7,880 bases of DNA. It comes from an uncultured Agathobaculum sp. GTDB taxonomy: Bacteria; Bacillota; Clostridia; Oscillospirales; Butyricicoccaceae. This document shows positions 1 through 6,390 of the stretch, one piece after another; positions within the stretch are counted from its first letter, which is position 1, and every line of letters begins with the position of its first letter. The notes beneath the pieces are model-generated. The model saw only the letters and a program-made list of their open reading frames with translations. It made no database searches and was not told the DNA's origin. The DNA lies in the NCBI GenBank assembly GCA_944376955.1, contig CALWEB010000014.1, forward strand, positions 1 to 7,880, written 5' to 3'. Made by a program: the position numbers and the translations under genes.

Positions 1-430
1 TTGCTGCGGCGTTGAGCGCCATGCCGCCCCAGCCGCAGATGCCGATGATGCCGATGCGCTCGGGGTCTACATTCCCCTGTACGGAGAGAAAATCGACTGC
101 TGCCTGGAAGTCTTCGGTGTTGATGTCCGGCGAGGCAACGTTGCGCGGGAATCCGCCGCTTTCACCGGTGAACGAGGGATCAAAGGCGATGGTCAAAAAG
201 CCTTTTTCCGCCATTTTCTGCGCGTACAGGCCGGAAGCCTGTTCCTTCACTGCCCCAAACGGGCCGCTGACCGCAATCGCGGGCAGCGGGCCGCTCGCGT
301 TGCATGGCTCGTAGAGATCAGCCGCCAGGGTGACGCCGTAACGGTTATAAAAGGTAACTTTTCGGTGATTGACCTGTTCGCTTTGCGGGAATGTCTTGTC
401 CCACTCCGTACCCAATTGCAGATTTTCCAT
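1..430 (-). CDS. alpha/beta hydrolase, YcjY / dienelactone-hydrolase-like (3' end outside window)
   Basis: Only the N-terminal 143 residues are present; the gene runs off the left edge. The protein starts MENLQLGTEWDKTFPQ and contains the strand pattern of a cytosolic alpha/beta hydrolase: YNRYGVTLAADLYEP, then PAIAVSGPFGAVKEQ, GFLTIAFDPSFTGESGG and the nucleophile elbow GIGICGWGGMALN. The elbow residue (about Cys132) is Cys rather than Ser, as in YcjY-like and dienelactone-hydrolase-like members, so the catalytic nucleophile is probably Cys. The acid and His of the triad would lie outside the window. The ATG at 428-430 is supported by AAGGAG at 439-444, 8 nt upstream. The gene is divergent from the MerR regulator and its promoter has MerR-activator architecture, so it is probably that regulator's target. 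The substrate is unknown; an esterase or small lactone/ester hydrolase is the general expectation. Confidence 0.87.
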   Translation of the reverse strand, partial: MENLQLGTEWDKTFPQSEQVNHRKVTFYNRYGVTLAADLYEPCNASGPLPAIAVSGPFGAVKEQASGLYAQKMAEKGFLTIAFDPSFTGESGGFPRNVASPDINTEDFQAAVDFLSVQGNVDPERIGIIGICGWGGMALNAAA

Positions 431-449
431 GTTTGCTGCTCCTTTTCCG

Positions 450-478
450 TTGACTTGGTTCTTGTTGTATGATACGAT
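450..478 (+). promoter_or_regulatory. probable promoter of the MerR regulator gene
   Basis: TTGACT (450-455) and TACGAT (473-478) are separated by 17 bp on the plus strand; the predicted start is near 485, about 55 nt before the ATG. It overlaps back to back with the hydrolase promoter, and the dyad at 488-507 lies just past its start point, so a bound MerR dimer could also limit its own expression. The -10 is a moderate match; no transcription evidence is available. Confidence 0.5.
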
Positions 479-479
479 C

Positions 480-510
480 ATTGTAATACCTAAACCTGAC
501 TTTAGGTCAA
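480..510 (-). promoter_or_regulatory. MerR-type promoter of the hydrolase gene (19-bp spacer)
   Basis: On the minus strand a -35 TTGACC (505-510) and a -10 TACAAT (480-485) are separated by 19 bp instead of the usual 17. The spacer is filled by a dyad, ACCTAAA / TTTAGGT (488-494 and 501-507, 6-bp centre). An over-long spacer with a centred dyad is the hallmark of promoters that MerR-family activators untwist for RNA polymerase. Predicted start is near 473, giving a leader of about 43 nt. Confidence 0.8.
488..507. promoter_or_regulatory. MerR operator dyad
   Basis: Perfect 7-bp inverted repeat ACCTAAA-N6-TTTAGGT, 20 bp in all. It sits inside the 19-bp spacer of the leftward promoter and immediately downstream of the rightward one. 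Position and size match a MerR-dimer site; assignment to the adjacent regulator is inference. Confidence 0.75.
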
Positions 511-539
511 GATGTTTTTTCGGAAAGGTGCGAAAAAGG

Positions 540-998
540 ATGTATACGATTGGTGAGGTATCCAAGCTGTTTGATCTTCCGGTTTCGACGCTGCGGTACT
601 ATGATAAAGAGGGATTATTCCCCGGGATGCGTCGGGAGTCCGGCATCCGGAAGTTCAGCGAAAAGGAAATTGATGCACTGCGTGTGATCGAGTGCCTGAA
701 AAAATCCGGTTTGGAGATCAGAGACATCAAGCAGTTTATGAAATGGTGTGTGGAGGGCAGTAGCACCTATCCGGAGCGGCTGGAGTTGTTCCGGCGGCAG
801 AAGCAAAGCGTGGAGGAGGAACTCAATCGCCTGCATCGGGTGCTGGCGATGCTGCGGTTCAAATGCTGGTATTATGAACAGGCGATACAGGACGGAAATG
901 AGGAACGGCTGCGCGTATTAACGCCCGAGGAAATGCCGGAGGACATCCGAAGCGCCTATGAGCAATCCCATCCCGCGCTCGATGCAGGAACGCGATAA
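540..998 (+). CDS. MerR-family transcriptional regulator
   Basis: A 152-residue DNA-binding regulator. The N-terminal MerR winged helix-turn-helix is clear: MYTIGEVSKLFDLPVSTLRYYDKEGLFPG (residues 1-29) followed by the wing RRESGIRKFSEKEIDALRVIECLKKSGLEIRDIKQF. Residues about 80-115 form the dimerisation helix (RRQKQSVEEELNRLHRVLAMLRFK), and the tail has CWYYEQAI, common in Firmicute MerR proteins that sit beside oxidoreductases or hydrolases. There is no cluster of metal-ligand cysteines like that of true metal sensors, so a small organic ligand or electrophile is more likely than a metal. The ATG at 540 begins at the canonical MYTIGEVS motif, with GGAAAGG (522-528) upstream; longer in-frame readings upstream are not homologous. 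It is divergent from the hydrolase and is probably its activator. Confidence 0.93.
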   Translation: MYTIGEVSKLFDLPVSTLRYYDKEGLFPGMRRESGIRKFSEKEIDALRVIECLKKSGLEIRDIKQFMKWCVEGSSTYPERLELFRRQKQSVEEELNRLHRVLAMLRFKCWYYEQAIQDGNEERLRVLTPEEMPEDIRSAYEQSHPALDAGTR

Positions 999-1051
999 AA
1001 CTGGGAGAATGGCAGGCAAAACAGCGCTGCAAAACGCATCAGGCAATATGG

Positions 1052-1094
1052 AAAAAACGCGTACAGCCGGTAGTTTCCTACCGGCTGTACGCGT
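1052..1094 (-). terminator. Rho-independent terminator after nifJ
   Basis: A perfect 17-bp stem (1057-1073 with 1078-1094, loop TTTC) is followed on the minus strand by a run of six T (1052-1057). It lies in the 139-bp gap between the convergent merR and nifJ genes. There is no T-run on the plus side, so it chiefly serves the leftward nifJ transcript, though the hairpin could also stop or protect the merR message. Nothing else is seen in that gap. Confidence 0.9.
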
Positions 1095-1137
1095 ATCTAT
1101 GATAGTATAAAAGGGAATAGAATGAGGGGTCAAAAAT

Positions 1138-3183
1138 TTATACGTTCGTGCTGTCCGCCATCTTGCGATATTTCTCGTAACGTGCCTTGATATCGCAGAT
1201 TGCCTTCTCGTAAAGGGCGTCCGCACGGTCGGGGAAGTTGTTCTTGAGCGATGCGAAGCGGTTCTCCCCCATCAGATAATCCATCAGTTTGCTGGTATCC
1301 GGTTCGGGAGAATCTAGCTGGAAGGGATTGAGACCCTGTGCGGTACGGCGCGGGTCGTACCGGTACAGCTGCCAGTATCCGCATTCGACGGCCTTTTTCA
1401 TCTCGGTCTGCGTGCAGCTCATGCCTGCCTTGATATGCTGTTCGAGGCACGGGCAATAGCAGATGATGAGCGACGGGCCCGGATAAGCCTCCGCCTCGCG
1501 GATGGCTTTGAGCGTCTGCGCCTGATCGTAGCCGATTGCTACCTGCGCAACGTAAACATAGCCGTAGTTCATAAAGATAGCGCCGAGATCCTTTTTGGCG
1601 ATCTGCTTGCCGCCCGAGGCAAATTTCGCAACTGCAGCGGTCGGCGTTGCCTTGGAGGACTGGCCGCCGGTGTTGGAGTACACTTCGGTATCCAATACCA
1701 TCAGGTTGACGTCCTGATTCTGTGCAAGGACATGGTCGATACCGCCAAAGCCGATATCGTAAGCCCAGCCGTCGCCGCCGATGGCCCAAATGGATTTTTT
1801 CGATAGATATTCCTTGTTTTCCAGAACAAACGCCACATCAGCCGTCTTTTCGGCTGGTTCGAGCGCTGCAATCAGCGCATCGGAAACCGCGCGGGACTGC
1901 TCCCGGTCGTTCCAGTTGGCCAGATAAGCGTCGATCGCGTCCACCGCAACGCCCGCTTCGCGCAGAGATTCCAGACGCAGGAGGATTTCCTTCCGGATGG
2001 CATCCTGCGCGTGGAAGAAGCCGTAAGCAAATTCTGCATTGTCCTCAAACAGGGAGTGTTCCCAAGCCGGGCCAAAGCCGCGCTGGTCCTTGCAGTATGG
2101 CAGGATGGGGGCGCCGCCGCTGTATGCGGACGAGCAGCCCGCTGCATTGCCGATGTACATATGGTCGCCCACTAGCTGGCTGACCAGCTTGATGTAAGTG
2201 GTTTCGGCACAGCCGGCGCAGGCAGCGGAGAACTGGAAATACGGTTTTGCAAACTGGATGGACTTCATGTTCTTGTCACTGATGACATCCGGCTTGAGAT
2301 AGCGTTCATTCATGGCAACAGCATCAAAGTTATGCTGTTCTTCCTTCATTTCTTCAAACGGCGTCATGGTCAATGCGCCCTCTACCGGGCAGGCTGTCAG
2401 GCAGACGCCGCAGCCCAGACAGTCATACGGGGAAATCTGCATCCGGTAGGCATACGACGGCGCATCCTTGCCCAGACCCTTGGCCGGGACGGTCTGGAAC
2501 GAAGCCGGTACCTCTGCTTTTTCTGCGTCGGTCAGCAGAACCGGACGGATAGCCGCGTGCGGGCAGGTGGCCGCGCAGCGGTTGCACTGTGCGCACTTGT
2601 CGCCATCCCACTTGGGTACCTTGGTGGCTACGCCGCGCTTGGCATAGGCCGAAGTGCCGTTTTCCCAAGTCCCGTCCAGCACGCCGTGCTTCTGGAACAC
2701 CGAAACCGGCAGCTTGTCGCCCTGCTGGCGATCCATCGGCAGTACGATATCTTTGACAAAGGGCGTGGCCTCGATTTCCGGTGCCGGGGCATCCACTGCA
2801 TCTGCCCAGCTTGCCGGGATTTCCACCGGGACGGCTGCGCTGATGCCGACATCAACTGCCTGATTGTTCAGATCAACAATTTTCTGCCCTGCCTTCTTGA
2901 AGTAAGAATTATAGTTGTTCTTCTTCATATCCTCCACCGCAACATCCAGCGGGATGACCTTGGTCAGGGCAAAGAAGGCCGCTTGCAGGATGCTGTTGGT
3001 GCGCTTGCCCAGACCGATCTCGGCGGCAAGCTTGGCAGCGTCGATGATGTAAAACTGCGCATGTTTGCGGCACAGGTCGCGCTTGACCTTGGCCGGCAGG
3101 CGGGTTTCCAATTCTTCCAAGCTCCACGGGCAGTTGAGCAGGTAGATGCCGCCCTCCTTGAGATCCTCGGTACCGCACGCCAA
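1138..3183 (-). pseudogene. nifJ: 5'-truncated nifJ, pyruvate:ferredoxin (flavodoxin) oxidoreductase, C-terminal ~680 residues
   Basis: The intact enzyme (about 1170 residues) oxidises pyruvate with CoA to acetyl-CoA, CO2 and reduced ferredoxin in the cytoplasm. Only its later domains remain: the end of domain III (LKEGGIYLLNCPW onward), a linker, a 2x[4Fe-4S] ferredoxin domain with CAQCNRCAATCP (about 195-206) and CLGCGVCLTACP (about 254-265), and the thiamine-diphosphate domain with CAGCAET (about 320), NAAGCSS, GDGWAYDIGFGG (about 466) and CYCPC, which carry the TPP site and proximal-cluster cysteines. The first roughly 490 residues, including the pyruvate-binding domain I, are missing. 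Homology begins near 3168; the only upstream start is a TTG at 3181-3183 without ribosome binding site, and a TGA at 3223-3225 closes this frame. The remaining 680 codons have no stop or frameshift, so the break is recent or artificial. Confidence 0.9.
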
Positions 3184-3544
3184 TATCGGCCGCTTTGAGC
3201 GTGCCGCCGGCCTCCTGAATAATCACCTGCCGGATCGGCTTGTTGGTGCGCTCCTGAATGGCTTTGACAACCAGATCCATCTGGCAGTTCTCGCATCCGA
3301 GCGATACGACAACCGTTGCGTAAATATTCGGATTTGCGGCATACCCTGCCATCACATCCATGGTATACTGTTGGTCGGAGGCAACCTGCGAACAGCCAAG
3401 CTGGTTGTTAAAAGTGACCGCGCCTTCCACCTGCTGGGCGATAATGCGGGCGGTATCCGAAGCACAGACACTGGCGGGCAGGATCAGTACCTTATTGCGC
3501 ACGCCCACACGGCCATCCGGCCGCTGATATCCATAAAAAGTCAT
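2909..3544 (-). CDS. UxaA-family dehydratase large subunit, truncated (about 124 native residues plus an out-of-frame nifJ tail)
   Basis: This begins like the C-terminal (large) part of altronate/galactarate/sulfolactate-type UxaA-family lyases, which dehydrate or eliminate from hydroxy acids: MTFYGYQRPDGRVGVRNKVL, then NNQLGCSQ, LGCENC and QEAGGTLK. A whole large subunit is about 390 residues; here native sequence stops near residue 124 (about 3170). The frame then reads out-of-phase nifJ DNA to a stop at 2909, giving a 211-residue chimera that should be inactive. The ATG at 3542-3544 is supported by AGGAGG at 3551-3556, which overlaps the stop codon of the SAF-domain gene, so the two are translationally linked. 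The open frame continues upstream to 3658, but that part is not homologous. The substrate cannot be told from this fragment. Confidence 0.85.
   Translation of the reverse strand: MTFYGYQRPDGRVGVRNKVLILPASVCASDTARIIAQQVEGAVTFNNQLGCSQVASDQQYTMDVMAGYAANPNIYATVVVSLGCENCQMDLVVKAIQERTNKPIRQVIIQEAGGTLKAADIGVRYRGSQGGRHLPAQLPVELGRIGNPPAGQGQARPVPQTCAVLHHRRCQACRRDRSGQAHQQHPASGLLCPDQGHPAGCCGGGYEEEQL
3166..3175. other. uxaA / nifJ junction
   Basis: On the minus strand, UxaA-like sequence runs through QEAGGTLKAADIGVRY (ending about 3170), and NifJ-like sequence starts at EDLKEGG (about 3168) in a different frame. The breakpoint falls within or next to GGTACC (3169-3174). Both genes lie on the same strand, so a simple deletion fusing the 5' end of one to the 3' end of the other would give this arrangement; an assembly chimera would look the same. 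Confidence 0.8.
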
Positions 3545-3554
3545 GTCTGTCCTC

Positions 3555-3845
3555 CTATTCTTTTTCTTCCGGGTTTTCCCGGCGGCCTTCCACATTGTGT
3601 ACATGGACATGCTCACCGGCATGGATGTCGCAGACCGCGACGCCGATATGTTCCCCATACTTGACGACCGGTTCTCCGCACGCGATATCCCGGATGGCCA
3701 GCTTATGATAAATGGTAATATCGCTGCGCGCTGTCAGTGTTTTTTCCGCACCATCGCAAAGATAGGTAACGGTATCGCCTTTGGAGATTGGTTCAATGGC
3801 GACCGCAACATTATCCTTGCTGTCAATGATCATGGCGTTACACAT
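3555..3845 (-). CDS. SAF-domain small subunit of a UxaA-family hydro-lyase
   Basis: A 96-residue protein, MCNAMIIDSKDNVAVAIEPISKGD onward, with the compact beta-clip SAF fold pattern: DNVAVAIEPI, GDTVTY, ITIYHKLAIRDIACGEPVVKYGEHIGVAVCDIHAGEHVHVHNVE. Residues YHKLAIRDI and GEPVVKYGEHIG are the recognisable family core. In altronate dehydratase this domain is fused to the large part; in many Firmicutes, and in sulfolactate lyase SuyAB, the two are separate genes as here. The length is normal. The ATG at 3843-3845 lies 8 nt from AAGGAG; a GTG nine bases earlier (3852-3854) is too close to that site. The truncated large subunit follows after 10 nt. It is the first gene of its transcript, with a leader of about 160 nt carrying the palindromic operator. 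The protein looks intact but has lost a functional partner in this window. Confidence 0.87.
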   Translation of the reverse strand: MCNAMIIDSKDNVAVAIEPISKGDTVTYLCDGAEKTLTARSDITIYHKLAIRDIACGEPVVKYGEHIGVAVCDIHAGEHVHVHNVEGRRENPEEKE

Positions 3846-3967
3846 GCGCTCCACTCCTTTTCACGGCTGTGATTGTCTGTTGGTAAAGGGGATCTGGGCA
3901 TACGCCAACTTTGCACCAGACCTGCAATCTTCGCGTCCCTTTTTCGATTGTACCGGATCACTGTTTG

Positions 3968-4000
3968 TTCGTAATTAAGAATCATATTCTTAATTACGAA
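3968..4000. promoter_or_regulatory. 33-bp palindromic operator, probable IclR-family site
   Basis: Perfect 15-bp inverted repeat TTCGTAATTAAGAAT / ATTCTTAATTACGAA around a 3-bp centre. It spans about +5 to +38 of the predicted transcript for the SAF/UxaA genes, the position of a roadblock repressor site. The half-site TTCGTA-N-TTAAG recurs at 7170-7181 before the cyclase-EIIC operon. In RNA it would form a 15-bp hairpin at the very 5' end. No terminator-like T-run follows it, so a DNA operator is the likelier role. Confidence 0.78.
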
Positions 4001-4011
4001 TCCATGTACTG

Positions 4012-4040
4012 ATTATAACACCATAGCACCAATCTGTCAA
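4012..4040 (-). promoter_or_regulatory. perfect-consensus sigma-A promoter of the SAF/UxaA operon
   Basis: On the minus strand TTGACA (4035-4040) and TATAAT (4012-4017) are separated by exactly 17 bp, a 12/12 match. Predicted start is about 4005. So strong a promoter for catabolic genes implies tight repression, which fits the palindrome immediately downstream. Confidence 0.9.
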
Positions 4041-4069
4041 ATTGAATTTGGGATATCTTTTGACAGATT
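4031..4069. repeat. inverted repeat around the -35 box
   Basis: AATCTGTCAAA (4031-4041) and TTTGACAGATT (4059-4069) are perfect 11-bp inverted copies with a 17-bp centre. One arm contains the -35 hexamer. It could be a second regulator site or a remnant duplication; no regulator can be assigned. Confidence 0.5.
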
Positions 4070-4158
4070 TCACAAAAACAAACCCAGAAATTTCCGATTA
4101 TATTACTGGGAGATACAGCCGGAATGCTGTATGGATGGCAACGCCTGTTATCCGGCAC

Positions 4159-4198
4159 AAAAAAACAGACCCCTGTCGTTTGGGACATGGATCTGTTT
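4159..4198 (-). terminator. Rho-independent terminator after the IclR regulator gene
   Basis: Arms at 4163-4172 and 4189-4198 pair over 10 bp (one G-U in the minus-strand RNA), followed on the minus strand by seven T (4159-4165). It separates the iclR-type transcript from the SAF/UxaA promoter, so that operon depends on its own promoter. Confidence 0.85.
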
Positions 4199-4238
4199 GG
4201 CAGCCGCGCATCGGGCGCGACGTAGATATGCAGTGCAG

Positions 4239-5000
4239 TCAAAAGAAATTGATGATTTCACCCAGCTGCTCGATTTTGGCTTGTGCATCCTTCAGGCATT
4301 GGCAGACCTGCGCGATTTTTTCCTCCTGACAGCGGAACAGCGGCACGGACACACTCAGCGCGGCGAAAACCTTTCCCTGCCGGCGCAGCGGAACAGCCCA
4401 GCACGCCATTTGTGCTGTCGATTCCTCTTGCTCGGTGGCGATTGCCCCGCGGCGGATCGCATCCAACTGTGCGATCAATGTATCCGGGTCGGTGATTGTA
4501 TGTTCGGTCAAACGCGGCATTCCACCGGCGTAAAGCGCCCGGATTTCCTCGTCTGTCAGTCCACTGAGCAGTGCTTTGCCGATGGCGGTTGCGTTGGCAG
4601 GCAACCGGTTGCCCACCCAGGAAATCATGCGGATTGCCTGCGTGGAGTCCTCTTTGCCCACATACAGCACGTTGCCGTGATCCAGAATGCCGAATTGGCA
4701 GGTTTCCTGACAAGCGGCAACCACCTGCTTCATGATTTGGGTGACGGGTTCCATCCCGCCGTCAGCCGAGAAGGCCGCGCCGAGGACCAATCCACTGGGG
4801 CCGATGGTATACCGTCCGGTTTCGTGGTTTTGCTGCAAATAGCGCCGTTCTTCCAACGTATGGACGATGGGAAACAAACTGCTTTTGGGTGCATTGAGTG
4901 TCTGTGCCAATTCGGTCAGGGTCATTCCCGCTTTTACAGCAGACACATGCTCCAGAATGTCCAATATGCGTGTGGTCGTGCGATGTTGGTCTTGTGCCAT
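4239..5000 (-). CDS. IclR-family transcriptional regulator
   Basis: A 253-residue regulator of normal IclR-family length. The N-terminal winged helix-turn-helix spans about residues 7-75: TTTRILDILEHVSAVKAGMTLTELAQTLNAPKSSLFPIVHTLEERRYL. The effector-binding domain follows (about 90-250), with CQFGILDHGNVLYVGKEDS, WVGNRLPANATAIGKALLSGL and AVPLRRQGKVFAALSVSVP, the usual ligand-pocket segments. IclR proteins bind palindromes near promoters and respond to small organic acids or sugar metabolites. The ATG at 4998-5000 has AGGGG about 9 nt upstream. It sits between two transcription units whose promoters share a TTCGTA/TACGAA operator, so it is the best candidate to control both, probably as an inducible repressor. 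The ligand is unknown; its own promoter lacks that motif but carries a direct repeat in the leader. Confidence 0.93.
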   Translation of the reverse strand: MAQDQHRTTTRILDILEHVSAVKAGMTLTELAQTLNAPKSSLFPIVHTLEERRYLQQNHETGRYTIGPSGLVLGAAFSADGGMEPVTQIMKQVVAACQETCQFGILDHGNVLYVGKEDSTQAIRMISWVGNRLPANATAIGKALLSGLTDEEIRALYAGGMPRLTEHTITDPDTLIAQLDAIRRGAIATEQEESTAQMACWAVPLRRQGKVFAALSVSVPLFRCQEEKIAQVCQCLKDAQAKIEQLGEIINFF

Positions 5001-5027
5001 CCAAGTAGTCCCCTTTCCATATAGAAA

Positions 5028-5058
5028 GCTGCCGGATATGGGTGGTTTGCTGCCGGAT
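5028..5058. repeat. 10-bp direct repeat in the IclR gene leader, 21-bp period
   Basis: GCTGCCGGAT occurs at 5028-5037 and again at 5049-5058, two helical turns apart and just downstream of the predicted start. Same-face spacing suggests a possible protein site, for example autoregulation, but chance cannot be excluded. Confidence 0.45.
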
Positions 5059-5070
5059 GCTTCCTATTTC

Positions 5071-5098
5071 ATTATAGCAAATTCCACTTTTTTTGCAA
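5071..5098 (-). promoter_or_regulatory. extended -10 promoter of the IclR regulator gene
   Basis: TATAAT (5071-5076) preceded by TGC makes an extended -10 on the minus strand; TTGCAA (5093-5098) lies 16 bp further upstream as a weak -35. Predicted start is about 5064, giving a leader of roughly 64 nt. Confidence 0.75.
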
Positions 5099-5116
5099 GC
5101 GAAGTCATGGTGCCGC

Positions 5117-5157
5117 AAAAAAATGCGAGGAACGGCCGTTTGGGCTATTCCTCGCAT
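5117..5157 (-). terminator. Rho-independent terminator after the cyclase-EIIC operon
   Basis: A perfect 10-bp stem, ATGCGAGGAA (5123-5132) with TTCCTCGCAT (5148-5157), is followed on the minus strand by a seven-T run (5117-5123). It lies 75 nt past the EIIC stop and just before the IclR gene's promoter, insulating the two units. Confidence 0.9.
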
Positions 5158-5232
5158 CATGTCTATTCCGGTCAGGGAAGGGGAAACCGGATGGGGATGT
5201 TGCTATGCCATTTTATGTTGTAGGATATTGCC

Positions 5233-6345
5233 TTAGCCTTCGCTCTCAATCGCGGAATCATCAAAACCGACCACCAGCGTCAGGACAAAACCTGCCACGA
5301 AGCTGACTCCAAGGGAGATCAGGAACGGGATGAATGCCACGGTCCAGAATACGGGCAGCGTGGTCAGTGCCGGGAAGGCAAATGCGGATGCCTGGCAGCG
5401 GAACCAGCCGGCGATTGCACCGCCGATACCGCCGGCAATGCAGGCGCATACCATGGGCTTTTTCAGGCGGATATTGACACCGAACAGCGCGGGCTCCGTG
5501 ATGCCGAAGAGGGCGGCAATCGCAGCCGACACTGCGGTGGAACGCAGCTGCTTGTTGCGGGTGCGGATGCCAACGGCAAGCGCGGCGCCGCTCTGGGAGA
5601 AGATCGAACCGCCGATCAGGGCGAGGATGGTGTCATACCCGTTGACTGCGATATTGTTCAGGATGATCGGGAACAGGCCCCAGTTGAAGCCGAAGATGAC
5701 CATGACCTGGAACAGTGCGCCGAGTACAAAACCGGCGACCAACGGGCTGAGGCCATACAGCCACTGGTAACCTGCGGCTACCCAGTTGCCGATGTACAGG
5801 CCGATCGGGCCAAAGACAACCAATGTGACCGGGATGACCAGGATCAGGCAGACCGGCGGGGTCAGGATGGCCCGCACCGTTTCCGGGATCACCTTTTTGC
5901 ACAGGATCTCTACCCACTTGAGCATGTAAACCGCAAGCAGGATGGGGATAACCGTGGAAGAATAGGTCATCGCCTTAGCGGGGAGACCGAGGATGGAGAA
6001 ATCCTGACCAGCCTCCATGAGGGCTACAAATGTCGGATGTACCAGTACACACGCGACCAGAACAGCACAGAACGGCTCGGTTCCAAAGCGTTTGGCAGCG
6101 GTGAATGCCAGGAACACCGGGATGAAGTAGAAGAACGCATCGCCCATCGCGTAAAATACGCTGTAAAGCGGGTGCCCTTCCACGATGATGTTAGCGGCGG
6201 TCAGCAGCGCGACAATGCCTTTGAGGATACCGGCTGCAACCATCAGCGTGATGAACGGGAGGAAAACGGATGAGATCAGGTCAATGACGCGATCTAAAAG
6301 GTTTTTTTTCTTCGGCTCAGCGGCTGTGTTTTCTTGATTAGCCAC
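5233..6345 (-). CDS. PTS transporter subunit EIIC, glucose/beta-glucoside family, stand-alone
   Basis: A 370-residue membrane permease of the phosphotransferase system. About ten hydrophobic segments start at residue 20 (VIDLISSVFLPFITLMVAAGI). The EIIC signature GITEPALFGVNIRLKKP lies near residues 280-296. The family is the glucoside/sucrose type, where EIIC is normally fused behind an ~85-residue EIIB carrying the phosphorylated cysteine, and sometimes before EIIA. Here the protein begins with a short charged tail (MANQENTAAEPKKK) and ends soon after the last helix, so IIB and IIA are absent and nowhere in the window. The GTG at 6343-6345 with AAAGGAG 8 nt upstream is a good start, so this is not a visible truncation. 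It follows the cyclase gene after 45 nt, evidently in one operon. Substrate is unknown; it would need EIIB/EIIA from elsewhere, or could work without phosphorylation. Confidence 0.9.
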   Translation of the reverse strand: MANQENTAAEPKKKNLLDRVIDLISSVFLPFITLMVAAGILKGIVALLTAANIIVEGHPLYSVFYAMGDAFFYFIPVFLAFTAAKRFGTEPFCAVLVACVLVHPTFVALMEAGQDFSILGLPAKAMTYSSTVIPILLAVYMLKWVEILCKKVIPETVRAILTPPVCLILVIPVTLVVFGPIGLYIGNWVAAGYQWLYGLSPLVAGFVLGALFQVMVIFGFNWGLFPIILNNIAVNGYDTILALIGGSIFSQSGAALAVGIRTRNKQLRSTAVSAAIAALFGITEPALFGVNIRLKKPMVCACIAGGIGGAIAGWFRCQASAFAFPALTTLPVFWTVAFIPFLISLGVSFVAGFVLTLVVGFDDSAIESEG

Positions 6346-6390
6346 GGGCTCAACTCCTTTCTCGTATGCGAATCATGCGCCAATGGCTGA

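Noticed and set aside
369..539. Upstream extension of the MerR reading frame
   Set aside because: It would translate the divergent promoter and operator region; the MerR fold starts at the ATG at 540 with a ribosome binding site.
1130..1789. 219-residue open frame on the minus strand
   Set aside because: It overlaps nifJ in another frame, while the nifJ frame carries the GDGW thiamine motif and cluster cysteines.
3169..3174. GGTACC at the junction as a sign of a cloning (KpnI) joint
   Set aside because: A 6-bp site is expected by chance this often in an 8-kb window, and the flanking bases read as native uxaA and nifJ sequence.
2332..3198. 288-residue open frame on the plus strand
   Set aside because: It is antisense to nifJ/uxaA, has no recognisable domain and is rich in Arg/Cys/His as expected of a shadow of GC-rich coding DNA.
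3545..3658. Upstream extension of the UxaA large-subunit frame
   Set aside because: It overlaps the SAF gene in another frame and is not homologous; AGGAGG before the ATG at 3544 fixes the start.
4113..4132. 7-bp hairpin ATACAGC / GCTGTAT as a terminator
   Set aside because: No T-run follows on either strand, and a convincing terminator is already present at 4159-4198.
4131..5024. 297-residue open frame on the plus strand
   Set aside because: It lies antisense to the well-supported IclR gene and lacks any family motif or ribosome binding site.
5167..5191. 6-bp inverted repeat TCCGGT / ACCGGA after the EIIC gene
   Set aside because: It is short with a 13-bp centre and has no associated promoter or T-run; chance is the simpler explanation.
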